A stretch of DNA of 64,000 bases, taken from positions 1,550,001-1,614,000 of the forward strand of contig JAHLMK010000003.1 in the NCBI GenBank assembly GCA_019915135.1, read 5' to 3'. The notes beneath the pieces are model-generated. The model was not told where the DNA came from and did no database searches. It worked only from the letters and a program-made list of their open reading frames with translations. This stretch comes from Strobilurus pachycystidiatus. Taxonomy: Eukaryota; Basidiomycota; Agaricomycetes; Agaricales; Physalacriaceae. A program made the translations under genes and the position numbers. How positions within the stretch are numbered: position 1 is the first letter of the stretch; every line of letters starts with the position of its first letter. Positions 44,974 through 56,693 of this stretch are shown here, piece after piece.

Positions 44974-47900
44974 ATGAATCAGGCCGCAGCCAGCGTGGCC
45001 AAGAAACAGGACGGCTTCGGCGACGAGCACGACGGCGGCAAGCGGGACAAGGCGCCAAAGGCGCTGAACAGAGTTCCCCGTTGAGTCTGCCTCTCTTTTC
45101 TGCCCTTTCCCCGTTGCTGAACGGCCTTGATTCGCGTCTGCAGGCGCTTGTGTGAGTCTGCCCGGTTTCCCACCCGTTTACACGTCGTGCTCACGTCGTT
45201 TCGTGCAGAATGCATGTCGCAAACAAAAGATGCGATGCGAAGGCGCCGATAATCCGCCCTGCAGGCGCTGTCGGAATACGGGGCTCGAATGTCTCTTTGA
45301 AAAGCCTTCTCGCGAGGCTACTTTGACCGGCGAAGCGGGGCTAGAGTGAGTTCTGCCGGCGGACTTGCTATTTTTCGCGTTGCTCACTGCTGTCGTCCTC
45401 CCACGTCGCAGGCGCATTCGCAGTCTCGAGGCACACGTCGTCGAAATCAGACATGGCCAGTCGCTGATGCTGAATCAGCTCGCGGACATCCAAGGCTTCC
45501 TGCGCATCCCACCCATGCACCAGCGGCCTCCGCCCGAGTTTATGCAGGGCTTCCCGCACTCTCCGCCCGTGCAGCACTCGCCTGGCGCCCCGACGCCTTC
45601 GTCTGTGCATTCCGAGGGCCAGCCGCCACCGGGCACTGTAGGCGGGCCGCCTGCTTACGCTCGCGGCCCGGGAGCCAGCACTCCTTCTGCTCCTCGTCCT
45701 CGGTACGCGCCTGCAGGAGGCCCCCTGCCAGGCGGGCCTCCACCGGTTGGAAGCGAGTACAACAATCCACCGCCACCGCCCCAGCAGCAGATCGGACCGC
45801 CCAGCATCTTTGCTCCTCCACCGGGCCCGTATCCCGGTGGCGGTTTCCCTCCCAATGTCTTACCTCCATTCTCCGCCCTGCAAGCCATGGGTCAGCAGCA
45901 ACCACCCCAGCAGCAACAAGGAAATGTATCCTCGGTTCGGTTCCAGCCGTCCGATCGCGCCGCGACAGGGAAACGTCCGGCTTCCAGCGGTGCTTCATCG
46001 GACGTCGAGGACGACAACGGCGAGTTGCCCGCATCGGGCCTCGTAGCTCCGTGGGAGGTATTGCGGGGCTTGGCTGACGTCGCAATCGAACGCGCAGCTA
46101 AAGTGAGTCTGTTCCCTTATTCTCTCCTCTCATCTCGTGCTGATCGGCTGTTTCTCAAGGAAAATGGCGATAGTGGCGACAGTCGTCCGCGAACACCAAC
46201 CGATGGAGACAGGCCTGCAAAGAGGCGCAAAGTTCGGCACAAAACTGCTCGGATCATGACCTTCCCAGACGGTACAGTTATCCTCCCATGGCTTCGCGAA
46301 ATTTTCACTGATGAGGCTTAGTCGTTTCGAAAAATATCATCACAGAAGCTGAGGCCCGCGACCTGTTCCGAATGTATGCAGATTTAATTTTGCCGTTGAA
46401 CTTGTTCCTGACCATCTTTCCAGCTATTACCATGGCTGTTCGACCTTCTTGTCCGTCCGCGTTCTTTGTGACGTTTGATTTACTAATCGCACACCATTCA
46501 CACAGACCTGTCTTTGACTCCAAGGCAGATACGTTCGATGTACTGCATGAACGCTCTCCGTTTGCTGTCAACGCGATATGCATGGTTGCTGCGCGAGTAC
46601 GGGACGGTGGTGGTCAGTACCGCAATGCCTCCGCATGAACACGACTCATCCCATCTATAGGAAAACCGAGTGAGACATACCTGAAATGCCTCGAAGAGGT
46701 GCAGGCTATATCATGCGCGACGCTCTTCGTTCCTGTATCCAAGGTCGAGGCGGTACAGTCCATGCGTGAGTGAATTTCGGTGATCCTCCGGTGTCTGAGT
46801 CTCAACTGACTGTTCATATGTATATATCAGTCCTGGTGTCTGGGTGGTCTGACAATGGTTGGCTCAGTGGTGGGCACGCGGTTCGTATGGCATTGGAGTT
46901 ATGTCGGTGATATTTATCAGTTTTTTGAGTTTCTATAACTCATATGAAGCCCACAGCGCTACACAAGGCATGGCCAAAGCTGCTCGAGCGAATCAGCAAC
47001 AACCAGACGAGCACGACTGAGGATCGCGAGCTCGTCGTAGCTAGCCGAACGTGGTTTGCGTTGTACCTCTTCGAACATCAGTAGGTCTTCTGGAACGCTG
47101 GCATGGAAAGAAACTTAGTGTTACCCCAAAAGGCTGTCCTATGGAACTGGGCGTCCGGCCATCCTCAAGGATGATGACAGTATACGCAACTGCCGCCTAC
47201 TGTTGCAGCATCCTCTAGCCATCGAGGATGATATGCGGGTAGTATCGACTGTAGAGCTCATGGCGCTGCGCGAACGCCTCCACAACGCTCTTTCTTCGGC
47301 GGAAGGTCCTGTCTGCGACCAAGATTTCGAGGAACTGAGAAGAGCGAATCAGTCTTTCCAGGGGTGGTTCGAGACCTGGGATGCGGCCTTTTCGCAAAAG
47401 TACGAAGACGCTGGTATGTTTTTCTTCGCCTTCGCAGGGAATTGCGCTCACCTCTTCCTTGCAGCTTTCTATAGACAGAGTCTCAAGGTCCAGCAGTTAC
47501 ATGCGGAGTTGTTCCACAATGCAGAGGCGCTGAGAGGCATAGACGGTCCCGAGGACGTTGAGAAGATGCCTCCGCCTCAGAGGGAGGTCGCGATACGCTC
47601 AGTTCATATTGCCCGACAGAGTGTGGACATCACCATCAACTCGCCGGCGTATAAGGAAGGCATGAAGTATGGTAAGCGTGTTTGGAATCTTCTTCTTTGT
47701 CCAATCTCAGTCCACCCCAAGCGGTTCATTATACACACGCCACCGCAACATTTACAGCGTCGTTCTTGTTGCGCTTGACTCGTATGTTGTAGGCCAATTT
47801 CTCTTTCATCTGATCATCGTCTCAATTGCGTTTTAGCCCCAATGAGTGTGATATTTCAGAAATTAAACACCAAGTCGAACGGCTCGCGGTCCTGATGGCT

Positions 47901-48355
47901 GAAGGTTCGTTGTAAACCATCCGTCTTCACAGAAACTCACGACGTATACAGTTCCGGGAAAGCGGTACGCATTAACACTTCAGTTGATGCTCAAGAGATT
48001 TCAGACACGGCGGATGTCGACGTCGTCGGGCTCCTCGTCGCGTTCGCCGACCTCAGCGCGGATGGCGCATCCGCAGCTGTCAATGATCATGGACGCTACT
48101 CCAGCGCAAGCGCAGGCCAGTACAACCCCCACTGGATACCCCCCGCAATACGTAGCGCAGCCGCCCGCGTACCAGTACCAGCTGCAGCCCGGCGAGGCGG
48201 AGCATATATGGCGGGGCCTCCAAGCGAACAACGATCAGCAGATGCCCGTGTGGATATCCGACCAGAGCCTGGGCGGACAGTCCTTCTCCCAGCACGGCAT
48301 GAACGCGTTCCTCCTGCCCACTGACTACCTCCCACCAGTCCCGCAAATCTGGTAG
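44974..48355 (+). CDS. Zn2Cys6 fungal transcription factor
   Basis: Nuclear DNA-binding regulator. The binuclear zinc cluster is assembled across introns near 45150-45295: C-N-A-C-RKQKMR-C-EGADNPP-C-RR-C-RNTGLE-C, the exact C-x2-C-x6-C-x7-C-x2-C-x6-C spacing. A short coiled-coil linker (RIRSLEAHVVEIRHGQSLML) follows, then a very Pro/Gly/Gln-rich region (45520-45930). After that comes the fungal-specific regulatory domain, spread over about eight exons (VFDSKADTFDVLHERSPFAV, ALHKAWPKLLERI, RTWFALYLFEHQ, and so on). The C-terminus is Gln/Pro-rich and ends PPVPQIW. The splice between exon 1 (ALNR) and the first zinc-cluster exon is not resolved with a canonical donor. Target genes unknown. Confidence 0.88.
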
Positions 48356-49329
48356 TTTGCCTTGTTGCTTTATAATCCTTGTCAGATGGGGCTGATTGTA
48401 TTTACTGATTCAGATATGGGGGGAGGTGGTTGGGGTTCTATTTTTGCGCGGTTATAGTTTGTTGTAATATGTTCTGTCTGGTTCTGCTGTTACGTATACG
48501 TTATGTTGGCCTCTGCGCTGTGTTTTTTTGTTGAATTACGAACGTTTGTCAGGAATGTCAACTATCCTTTTCCTGCGTGTAACAACCGTGTGGCGCATCG
48601 GACTAATTGGGAGATCCTTTTCCTGTAAGTACTACACAGTCGACTAGTCTCTCCTAGACAGACGTACGATACATTGACGAACGAATACGTGCTGATGCAG
48701 TCGTTCGAAGCTTCAGACAGGCCAATCACAAGAGAAGTAGTGGAAAACAAATCATATTGCGCCACAGCATACATGTTCTACATAGAGCTCTCCAATGCAC
48801 AAGTCGCATCATCACAGAACTGATTCGAATGAACGAAGGGGGTTTCAAAAATTGCTAGAAGCCGAAGCTAATAGACGAGTTCGGATGTATAATTTGCAAT
48901 CAGCAAAAGACTATGCCTCAGTCGTGACTTCACTGGCGATAGTACTAACCCGTGCACAAGAGATGAAGAACCGAAAAGGGAAGGAGGTAGGTTATATACT
49001 GACAGGGTCTGCGCACGGACCATGTCCTGTCATGCACGGACCAGTTGCCGTACTTGGTGTCGGCGCCGAGTGAGTGATGCTCGCTAATAATTACAAGTCC
49101 ATCGGCGCATCCATCAAGTCTACGAGCACTCTTGAACGCAAAATGTTGATGGTGTGAGCTTTGCAGTGAAAAGAGCTACTTAGATCTTCATCTGGACACT
49201 GATTTGGATGATGAGTCTAGCAACATTTCACTCAAGTCACGGTCCTCCAAAATTGTATGTGCTCTGAATCTAGTGCCGTTCATCAACATAGTCATAGCAG
49301 AAACAAAACAAGCGTTCTGATTTACCATA
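48356..49329. other. Intergenic, left flank of the right duplication arm
   Basis: 3' flank of the Zn2Cys6 gene followed by about 800 bp with only short frames (for example 48795-49073), none recognisable. Confidence 0.5.
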
Positions 49330-49552
49330 AGCCAGTCATTCGTGTGCAATGCAGCTTACCTCTGTTCCGCCGAAAGAATCTCATGGATTCCATTCGAAGT
49401 CGCCGTTGCGGATCCTTCTACGTAGTATCCTAAGCGCCTGTGTACATACTCAGTATTATGTATGCATGAGTTAAATCTAAATGAGCGTCGTGTGTATGTA
49501 TAGACGCTCTCTTCAGAGTAAGGGCTTCTCATCCGCTCCAACCAACATCTCA

Positions 49553-50052
49553 ATGCCTGCTCGCAAGAGAGCCAAATCGCGAAGGGGAGAAAGATCGCTA
49601 GATGAGCCCGAACAGTTCTGCTACCAGTGCGAACTCGGGCAGATGCAGGTTCGTGCACATCATGGCCATGCGTATTCTGAACTGATGCTTTCTAGCCTGG
49701 GAACAAGGCGAGAACCCATGAACACTTGCTGCAACACCCAGCAAGGAGGATCAGTGACGAGGACATGGACGTGTGCACAATTATCGTCGCTACGCTCACG
49801 TTGGCGATCACGGCGACTTTCGGTCTTGTCTTCTGCTACTACCTTGCACAGGCGATGTACGACATCGTGTGCACAACGGTGGCGGTCGCATGGCAGATTG
49901 TTTCCTGGGAGGCGTGGTTGGCCTATCATTTCATTCGGGTCGAGGTCCTCTACTTGGTGCGAGCGATGTTGTGGAAATCAGCCCTCGTTTCGTTGTCGAT
50001 GGTAGTGTCTTATGTGGAGAAAGTATTGCGAAAGATAGGTATATCCGCGTAA
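49553..50052 (+). CDS. Small two-helix membrane protein, right copy
   Basis: Not a known family to me. Two exons joined by a short intron (donor GTTCGTGC near 49649, acceptor CTAG near 49697) give about 150 residues. The N-terminus is basic and Arg-rich (MPARKRAKSRRGER) with a CYQC pair. A strong hydrophobic helix follows (IIVATLTLAITATFGLVFCY), then a second (CTTVAVAWQIVSW), an amphipathic region, and the end VLRKIGISA. Retention in both arms suggests it is real, though the left copy has a frameshift. Tail-to-tail with the PTP gene. Confidence 0.55.
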
Positions 50053-50260
50053 GCGATTCGCGGTCCGTGAAGAGTGAGCATCACTACGTTCGAGTGACTA
50101 TCGTCCCCTTGATAGCATGTTCACAGTACAATCAGGTTTGTGGATGAGAGGGACGAGAAGAGTCAGCGTGAAGAGGAAGATTACTTGCCACCTTGTAGAA
50201 TTCTGGTGCAGAGAGTAAGGAGGTTGTCAAGGTGTACATATCAGTCGTCTACTTGAAGTC

Positions 50261-50935
50261 TCAATCTTGTGGCCCAAATACATTGTCCAGAAACGCATTC
50301 GATAGCTGGACGCATTGCTGGTAAACTCGCTCAAACCCTTGCTACAATCAGGTGAGCATACGAATCAACAAAGCTATCGCATTCAACGTACTGTTCCGCC
50401 GTAGTAGGGATCCGCAATGGGTCTACCGTCATCATATGAGCCCCAGAGCTTGATTTCCGCGGTCGTGTTGTCAGGCGCCATGCGTTGGAGGTCGCGCAGA
50501 TTGTTCTCGTCTGCAGCCAAGATGTGTGTAAACCTGGTAAAATCGGATGTCTTGACCTTCCGAGCGGCATGAGAGATAGGTATCTTGTGCTGAACTCGCG
50601 ATATGAATTCAGCTGTTATACCATGTCAAGCAATGCTACCTGCCTTCTTACAAGTTGACACGGTTCTGAGGGAGACTTTGAGCCGTTTGTTCTGTTCTCA
50701 AAAAAGGTAAACATACCTGTCGTCCGGATCCTCTCCAGTGTGGTACGCGCCAGTCCCACAGCTGTCGACAACTATGTCGTGTCCCCGAGATTTGGCAATG
50801 TGGCTGAGGACGGCCTCTCCCATTGGGGAGCGGCATATGTTGCCTTGATCTTATTGAACACCCGCACTTTACTTGTAGGCCACACTTACCTAGGCAGACG
50901 ACAAGCACAGACACTTCTGGAGATGACATTGACAT
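50261..50935 (-). CDS. Low-molecular-weight protein tyrosine phosphatase, right copy
   Basis: Cytosolic acid phosphatase/PTP fold. The start MSMSSPEVSVLVVCLG (50935) is spliced to NICRSPMGEAVLSH, giving the active-site loop C-L-G-N-I-C-R-S (C-x5-R-S). The loop has the second cysteine that forms the redox-protective disulphide in this family. A small exon encodes RTVSTCKKA. The exon with SHAARKVKTSDF and HILAADENNLRDLQRM follows, and the general-acid loop DPYYGG is next to the last intron. The last exon ends NVFGPQD at 50261-50263. About 165 residues, normal for the family. Divergent from the SH3BGR-like gene. Confidence 0.9.
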
Positions 50936-50998
50936 GGCGGAACGAGAGTCGATCGATCGTGATAAACCCACGTGGCCCACCTTGTTCCCTTACCATCA
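50936..50998. promoter_or_regulatory. 63-bp divergent promoter, LMW-PTP / SH3BGR-like
   Basis: The start codons of the two genes are only 63 bp apart (75 bp in the left arm), so they must be driven from shared DNA. It contains tcgatcgatcgtgat and is conserved in both arms. Confidence 0.6.
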
Positions 50999-51916
50999 AT
51001 GCCATCGCCACCAATTCAGCTGTTCTTGACCACGATTGCCTCTCAGCCGGCTCTGAGGCAGCGCCAGGGTGCGCCACAGTCAAGAAAATGTGTGCAGTGC
51101 CTAACATTGCTTACCAGAATATCTGTTACGCGTCCTTCAAGTCAAGAAAATACCATTCACTTCGTATGATCTCGCTTCGGACGAGACGGCAAAGCGGCTG
51201 TGGAAACGGAAGGCGCCTGCAGGTCGGTGGGCAACACCCCTTTGCCGCTCAGAGTCTGATTCGTCTCAGATAAACAACAGCTGCCTGGTATCCTCATCGG
51301 TGGAACATTTCCAGGCGTATGTTCGTCCTCAATATCACAATCACTCAGTCTGAAGAGTATCTTCACGACAGACCTTCAGCGAATTGTGAGGCACACCCAC
51401 ATTCCCACAGTTGCGATTATTCATTCTACCCAAAGTGAAGACGCGGTCGAATACGATGAACTCGATATCTTTCTGAGACTCAAGGAGACTTGGAACACCG
51501 ACATCGAGGAGCACATCGCATCTTCTGCCGGGCCCATTGGCGTTCCGGGCGCCGCCATGCCTCTCGAGATGACCCCAGAGCGTCTACGCGACAAACCCAA
51601 AGTCAATCCCGCTGCATCTCCGCTCAGTGACAAGAAACCTATCCCAGTCAACAAACGAGAAGGCGAACTTGATCTCGGGGAAGAATTGTCTGGGTTCGGG
51701 CTGCAAGGACTCAGAGCGACTGAAGACGAGCTACGCGATCTGATCGCCGATTTGGGGCTTGACGGGGATGATGCTGGTGATTTGTTGAAGGGACTTAGCG
51801 GAGATTCGGCAGCGAATGACAAGGACAAGGTAGACGAGGAAGAAGAAGAGCGCCCCCCTAGCCCTTCACCAGGCGAGAAACCGACAAAGGCAAAGGCGAA
51901 CGCGTCTGCTACATGA
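50999..51916 (+). CDS. SH3BGR-like thioredoxin-fold protein, right copy
   Basis: Five exons (50999-51068, 51118-51222, 51270-51316, 51372-51385, 51436-51916) give 238 residues. The first about 100 are a glutaredoxin-like fold of the SH3BGR type: PIQLFLTTIASQPALRQRQE, then VLQVKKIPFTSYDLASDE, then QQLPGILIGGTFPGTFSEF, then EDAVEYDELDIFLRL. There is no CxxC, so no redox catalysis is expected. The C-terminal half is low-complexity and acidic (DEEEEERPPSPSPGEK), with a Leu/Asp-rich segment (RDLIADLGLDGDDAGDLL). Exon 4 is only 14 nt. Function in fungi unknown. Convergent with the OMT. Confidence 0.85.
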
Positions 51917-52066
51917 ACCTTCGCTGTTCGAGCGGTAATTTCGGATTGTATCGGGACGTCTCTATACCTCTCATTTCAAACTTGTACATTTCATCCACAT
52001 CAGCCCTTAGGAAATTTGATTCGTGAGTATTGCTCTCTTCCTTCAATTCTGCACTAATTGCCCTCT

Positions 52067-53743
52067 TCAGAGTCTAAATTCGACAATATCCGACTCTCCG
52101 TTGTTCCATAACTTCTCAAACTTGAGACCAGCTCCGTCACCTAGCTTCTTGAACTCGGACAAGGTTCGTTCCTTTGCGTTGACGATGATCATCATCGTAA
52201 GGTCCATGTTGTATGGCCTGATGGCGCCGACTCCTCCGTTGGGCAGAAGTGGTGCTGGCGCACTTTCGTAATCTGCGCCGGCTGTTGCAGGACGAAGCAT
52301 ATGTTCACCTGCGCGAATGATTTGAGTCGATACAGATGGTCATTTGGCAAAGCTTACTGATGAGAATGCGGCTGTCAGGCTTCATAACGCTTTTGATGTG
52401 CTTCAGGATTTCAATGCTCGTCTCGTCGATCCAGTCGTGGCTATGTGCAATGTCAGTCATATCCACCACAAGTCGCTCGCACAACTTACATGATCATACT
52501 CATATAGTACACGTCGCACTCGGGAATGGGAGCCTCCTTGGTGAAATCTATGGCCTTGAACTCGATAGACTGTTTTTCCAAGGCTTCCGGCGCCTCTGTC
52601 GGCCAGTATTCCTCTTGTGCCTGCTTGATAATGATCGGTAGATCCTGGAGCTTGAGTTTCAAGTGCGGGTGTTGCTTGTGCAGATACGCGAGGAACTGGC
52701 CAAGATTGCCACCGATATCACAGACAGATGCGCCCTCCGGAAGGTCACCCCATGGATAACCTATGACAGGACGATATCAAGCCTGAGTCGCGGCTGATTT
52801 CGTTCGGTCAGGACGTACTTTGAACAGAACCTTGGCGCCCAACGGCAGGCATGAAGGCTGACATGGTTTTCGTGAAACGCGCTGCACTCTTTGCACCTTC
52901 AGGAGTCTCCTGCAGTCTTGGGTTACAACTGGCACCATCTCAATGGTAAGCGCACTTGCCTGGTGGTAAGAGAACCATGGCCTTGGGTATCCCGACCACT
53001 TGTTCCACGGCGTATGTTGTGGCTGGTAGCTCGGTCCGAACACTGGGTCCGTCAGAGTGGCATTGAGTACGGCGCTTCCCTTCCCAATCTCATCGGTACT
53101 GAAAATTGTGAATACAGAGTCACGAAAAAGCTTGGAGACGCACAAAAACATGGAGAAACTGGACAGGTCGTTTTCGGCCACTAGTTGGCAACTCAGCCGG
53201 TTGTTAGCGAAAACGCCTTCGCTGACTATGCGACAAGTGAGTAGAGAGCGCGGGGAAGACGGACAGGCCGTCGTACCTTCACGGAAAATGTGTGTGGTCG
53301 CCAAGCGCCGCATGATGCGTTCGAGCTTTCCGGCGTCCAACCCGGTTGCTTTCGCAAGTTCCGTGGCGGGCAAACCTTCCGGCTTATCCTTCAGAAGATC
53401 GGGGATCCCGTTGTTGACCACCACATCGATGCAGCCGGCGTCCGTCACCGCCATCGTACGCTGGTCGAGCTCAGTCCATGGTATCAAGTCTCTGTGGGTA
53501 TACACTCACATTGACAATGGTATGACTAGGCGGGGAAACGGAGGCGCATAGCTGGGCACAAGCGCCGTCCATGATCGCGACCGCCTTGCGCATCGCTTCG
53601 GTCATGGCTCCATCCACGGGGTGCGGGTTGACATCGTCTAACGTTGGGATGATGGGAGCAGATGACTTCGCGAACTCGCTCTCTATCGTTTTTGCGGCAT
53701 CGGTGATCAAAGCGACCAGTTGATGGATGTGCTCGTTCGACAT
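52067..53743 (-). CDS. Family-2 O-methyltransferase, right copy
   Basis: Same eight-exon, 444-residue gene as the left copy, with only scattered differences (for example DEIGKG for DEIEKG). DIGGNLGQF and MIHDWIDE are retained. The GC-AG intron is also present (52910-52959). No frameshift seen, so both copies could make enzyme. Upstream, GACTATATTAGAAGC matches the left copy; beyond about 90 bp the flanks differ, so regulation may differ. Confidence 0.9.
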
Positions 53744-54917
53744 AGTGACTTGTGGTCAAGGACGATAGAGCTCGAAGCATTTTTTACGCTTCTAATATAG
53801 TCCCACCCTCATCGAGGCCTCAAGGCAACCTCAAGGCCGCAGGCCTCATCGATAGTCCCTGTTCTACTTCGGACAGACTTCTGGTCATTCCATTGACACT
53901 GACGGAGCGGTGACAAAATTTGCCTTATTTTTTTCTTCTACTTCCCTCTGCTTCCCTCCAGGGCTGAAGTCGTTTCCATTAGGCTTGAAGCTTGTCACGC
54001 CGTGGTGGCCCGGCGCGTTCCCTAGACATCAGTATTGATGACCAGATATGTTCGTACACTGTACAAAAGTGTTGGAGAGGTGTACGGTATGTTTTGCTAC
54101 TGTAAATTCTGCACATCTATCCAGTGCAACCGGGCGCTTCATAGTCGTCTCACTGTGGTCCTGTTGCTTACAGATTCGTGCAGTTCATCTTAAAATTTAT
54201 AGTAAGCCTCCCTCCCGAATTCCTGACCCTGGAGTCACAGGTGCTGCACCAAGTGCGTATAGTTGCGTCCCTTCTTGATACCCTGCGCGGGGACTTTCTG
54301 TACGTGGCAGATGGGTTGCGGTACACTTGTCAATGATTCATGAATCCGGAACCACAAGGGAATCAGAGGGAACCATACAACAGAAACACCCCGGCGACAT
54401 ACAAGAATCGGAATAAGCTCTTACATAACGACATTCGTTCCTATCGAAGGGCTTGAGAGGAAGGGTTCCTGGAGGCTGGAGGCTGGAGCTTCCTGAGGCC
54501 TCACTGGAGCCTCCTGGAGCGCATTTCATTGCAAATTGCTGAAGGACGCTGGACAACAGCTGGATACCTCTGAATCGGACAACCGACCAAACTCCGCGCC
54601 ATGCAGATGGTCTTTGGCCCTCCGGTAGTCCGGAAGGAAATCACGTCCAGTGCAAAGATTGCCAGATGAGTATCCCCAAGTCCATCATGTGGTCGGACCA
54701 CACATTGCTTGCAGCTTCCTGTCAGTGTTGCTGTGGTGATCCCTTGTTAGAGTCGTGTTAGACTGTCCGAATGTCTCACAGAGGACTTGGCCGGCGCCCG
54801 CTGAGCCTGAAATTCAGACCCTCAAGGAGATGATCCCCGGATGAGCATGCCTGGTAATCATATAACACGCTGAGGTGTCCCATTCGGCGCCTGAAGCCCG
54901 CGCAGTCTACAACCACA
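53744..54917. other. Diverged intergenic spacer within the right arm
   Basis: Between the divergent OMT and DUF6534 genes. Holds short GAGGCCTCAAGGC-type and GGAGGCTGGAGGCTGGAG-type direct repeats (about 53812-53850 and 54470-54520). A CATATAAC element lies near 54857. No gene recognised. Confidence 0.55.
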
Positions 54918-56455
54918 ATGACCACGGCTTACACTGGCGTCCCGAGCCTTGCGCCCTCGTAAGCTCTTTTCTCTTTCCAGTTCGTGGACTGATGCTCAAG
55001 TGGTGAGCTTAGCACCACTCCGCTGGTAAGCCTTTACCGAATTCATTCTGCTCGCCCTGAACTAACAGATTCTCTAGCTTGCAGGGTTTTTAGGAAATTG
55101 TATTCTTTATGGCGTCCTCGTCAATCAAATCTGTGAGCCGTCCGAGTATGTACGCACGCAATCAGATTGCTTGACCTTATGATCAGATTGGTACTACATG
55201 TCATTCCCGAAGGACTCTCCCAAGCTCAAGGTGTTTGTCGCCACTCTGGCTTGTCTTGAGACAGCGCAGACGGCCATGATATATTACGACGCTCTTGAAG
55301 GCTATGCTTTAAACTTTGGGAGTGTCGACGCGTTCAACGACATACATCTTGCGTGGTTGGACATACCGATCACCACATCCATAAGCGAGTGTTCTTCGAG
55401 GTCTTCAAGTCATCTGCTCATCCATCAATATCCAGTCACTCTCCTTGTTCAGTCCTTTTTTGGTTGGAGGATCTACAACCTGTCCAAGAATTTCTTCGTT
55501 GTCGCTCTCGTAGGGTCGGTGAGTCCGAATAGGTATCCTGATTGCTCTCCTGTCCTCAGTATCCGCGATCGTAGGTTGCGTTGCTACAATGTGGTGCTGG
55601 GATTGCTGCTGGAATCATCATCAAGCAATTGAAGCTATACTCGGTAGTCCCCTTCTCGAGGAGCGCAACAATTTCGGTCGGCGCACAATGACCTCGCTTG
55701 TGACTCTGCTGACATCTGTTCGCATGTAGGTTAAATTGTGGCTCGCGGCAAGCGCAGCTTGTGACGTTCTCGTGGCTCTCATCATGGTTTTCCTGGTACG
55801 CCAATAATACTCTGAATCACTCTTGACCCGTTAGTTACCATGAAACCAAACAGCTCGTTCGCACGCCCACACCCTTCAAGAGAACTAAGGTTCTCGTGTC
55901 TAGATTGATAAGGTCGACAATCGAGACCGGGACAGTGACTGGTGCGTTTCTCGTAGCAACCTCCCTCGCCACGCCCAATATTCACGATGGCCTTCAGCTG
56001 TAATGGCACTCATCGTCCTGATATTGTTTACGACGGTCGGCGGGTCTTATTACGCTTGCCTTGGCGCGCTGGTGGCGAAGCTGTACTCTAACGTGGCTCT
56101 CGCTGTCCTCAACAGTCGTATCCGGATCATCGGCGGTCGTGACGAATCCCACCAACTCGGGACCACAGAACTGTATGTTGGCGGTGCTCAAGGCCTATCG
56201 TCACGACCAGATCCTGTGCCGACTAATAGTGTTTTTGCCGTCAATGTAACGCGCACAATGGAGATACGAGGTGATAATGTCAACAGCAGTGCGAACTTGA
56301 ATAAGGAGGATGCGGCGGGATCCTGGGATGAGAACACGATCCCCATGCATGCTATACCACCAACATCAAACGTACGTTTTGTTTCGATTTTGGCTCGTCT
56401 TTCCCGCTGAATTGTGCTCTTTTGAAAGCCTTCAAAAGCTGATTATGATATGTAG
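54918..56455 (+). CDS. DUF6534-like multi-pass membrane protein, right copy
   Basis: Start MTTAYTGVPSLAPS, then TTPL / LAGFLGNCILYGVLVNQI, then YWYYMSFPKDSPKLKVF (about 55188), then VQSFFGWRIYNLSKNFF and VKLWLAASAACDVLVAL. GTVTA joins to VMALIVLILFTTVGGSYYA, and the C-terminal tail is hydrophilic. The last short exon PSKADYDM stops at 56453-56455. Roughly seven hydrophobic helices. This is a very large family in mushroom-forming fungi with unknown role (possibly receptor-like, which is only a guess). It runs divergently from the OMT. Confidence 0.75.
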
Positions 56456-56693
56456 TCAGCACATTAATACCAGTCCAATTCATCACTTTGGTCCTGTCGC
56501 GAACGTCACGGAATAATTTACATACTATACATAATCCATATACAATCGTTCAAACAGAGAATGGGAAAAAGATAAGACAGTCAAAGACAAATCTACCTCA
56601 ACAGTCCCTCAACAAGCCAAAAGCACCAAACGAAAAGGTAAGTACAAGTATATTGGAATGATGGCCTTCTTATGTAGTTCGGTCCCTCTAAGT

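Larger units (their letters stand above)
49330..56540 (-). repeat. Right arm of a large inverted segmental duplication
   Basis: Reverse-complement partner of 15100-22580. Alignment by eye begins near 49330 (gtcattcgtgtgcaatgcagctt) and fades near 56540, past the DUF6534 stop. All five genes in this arm read intact. Confidence 0.9.

Noticed and set aside
48795..49073. Small open frame with His/Ser start between the Zn2Cys6 gene and the right arm
   Set aside because: No homology pattern, no splice structure and no conserved motif; treated as chance.
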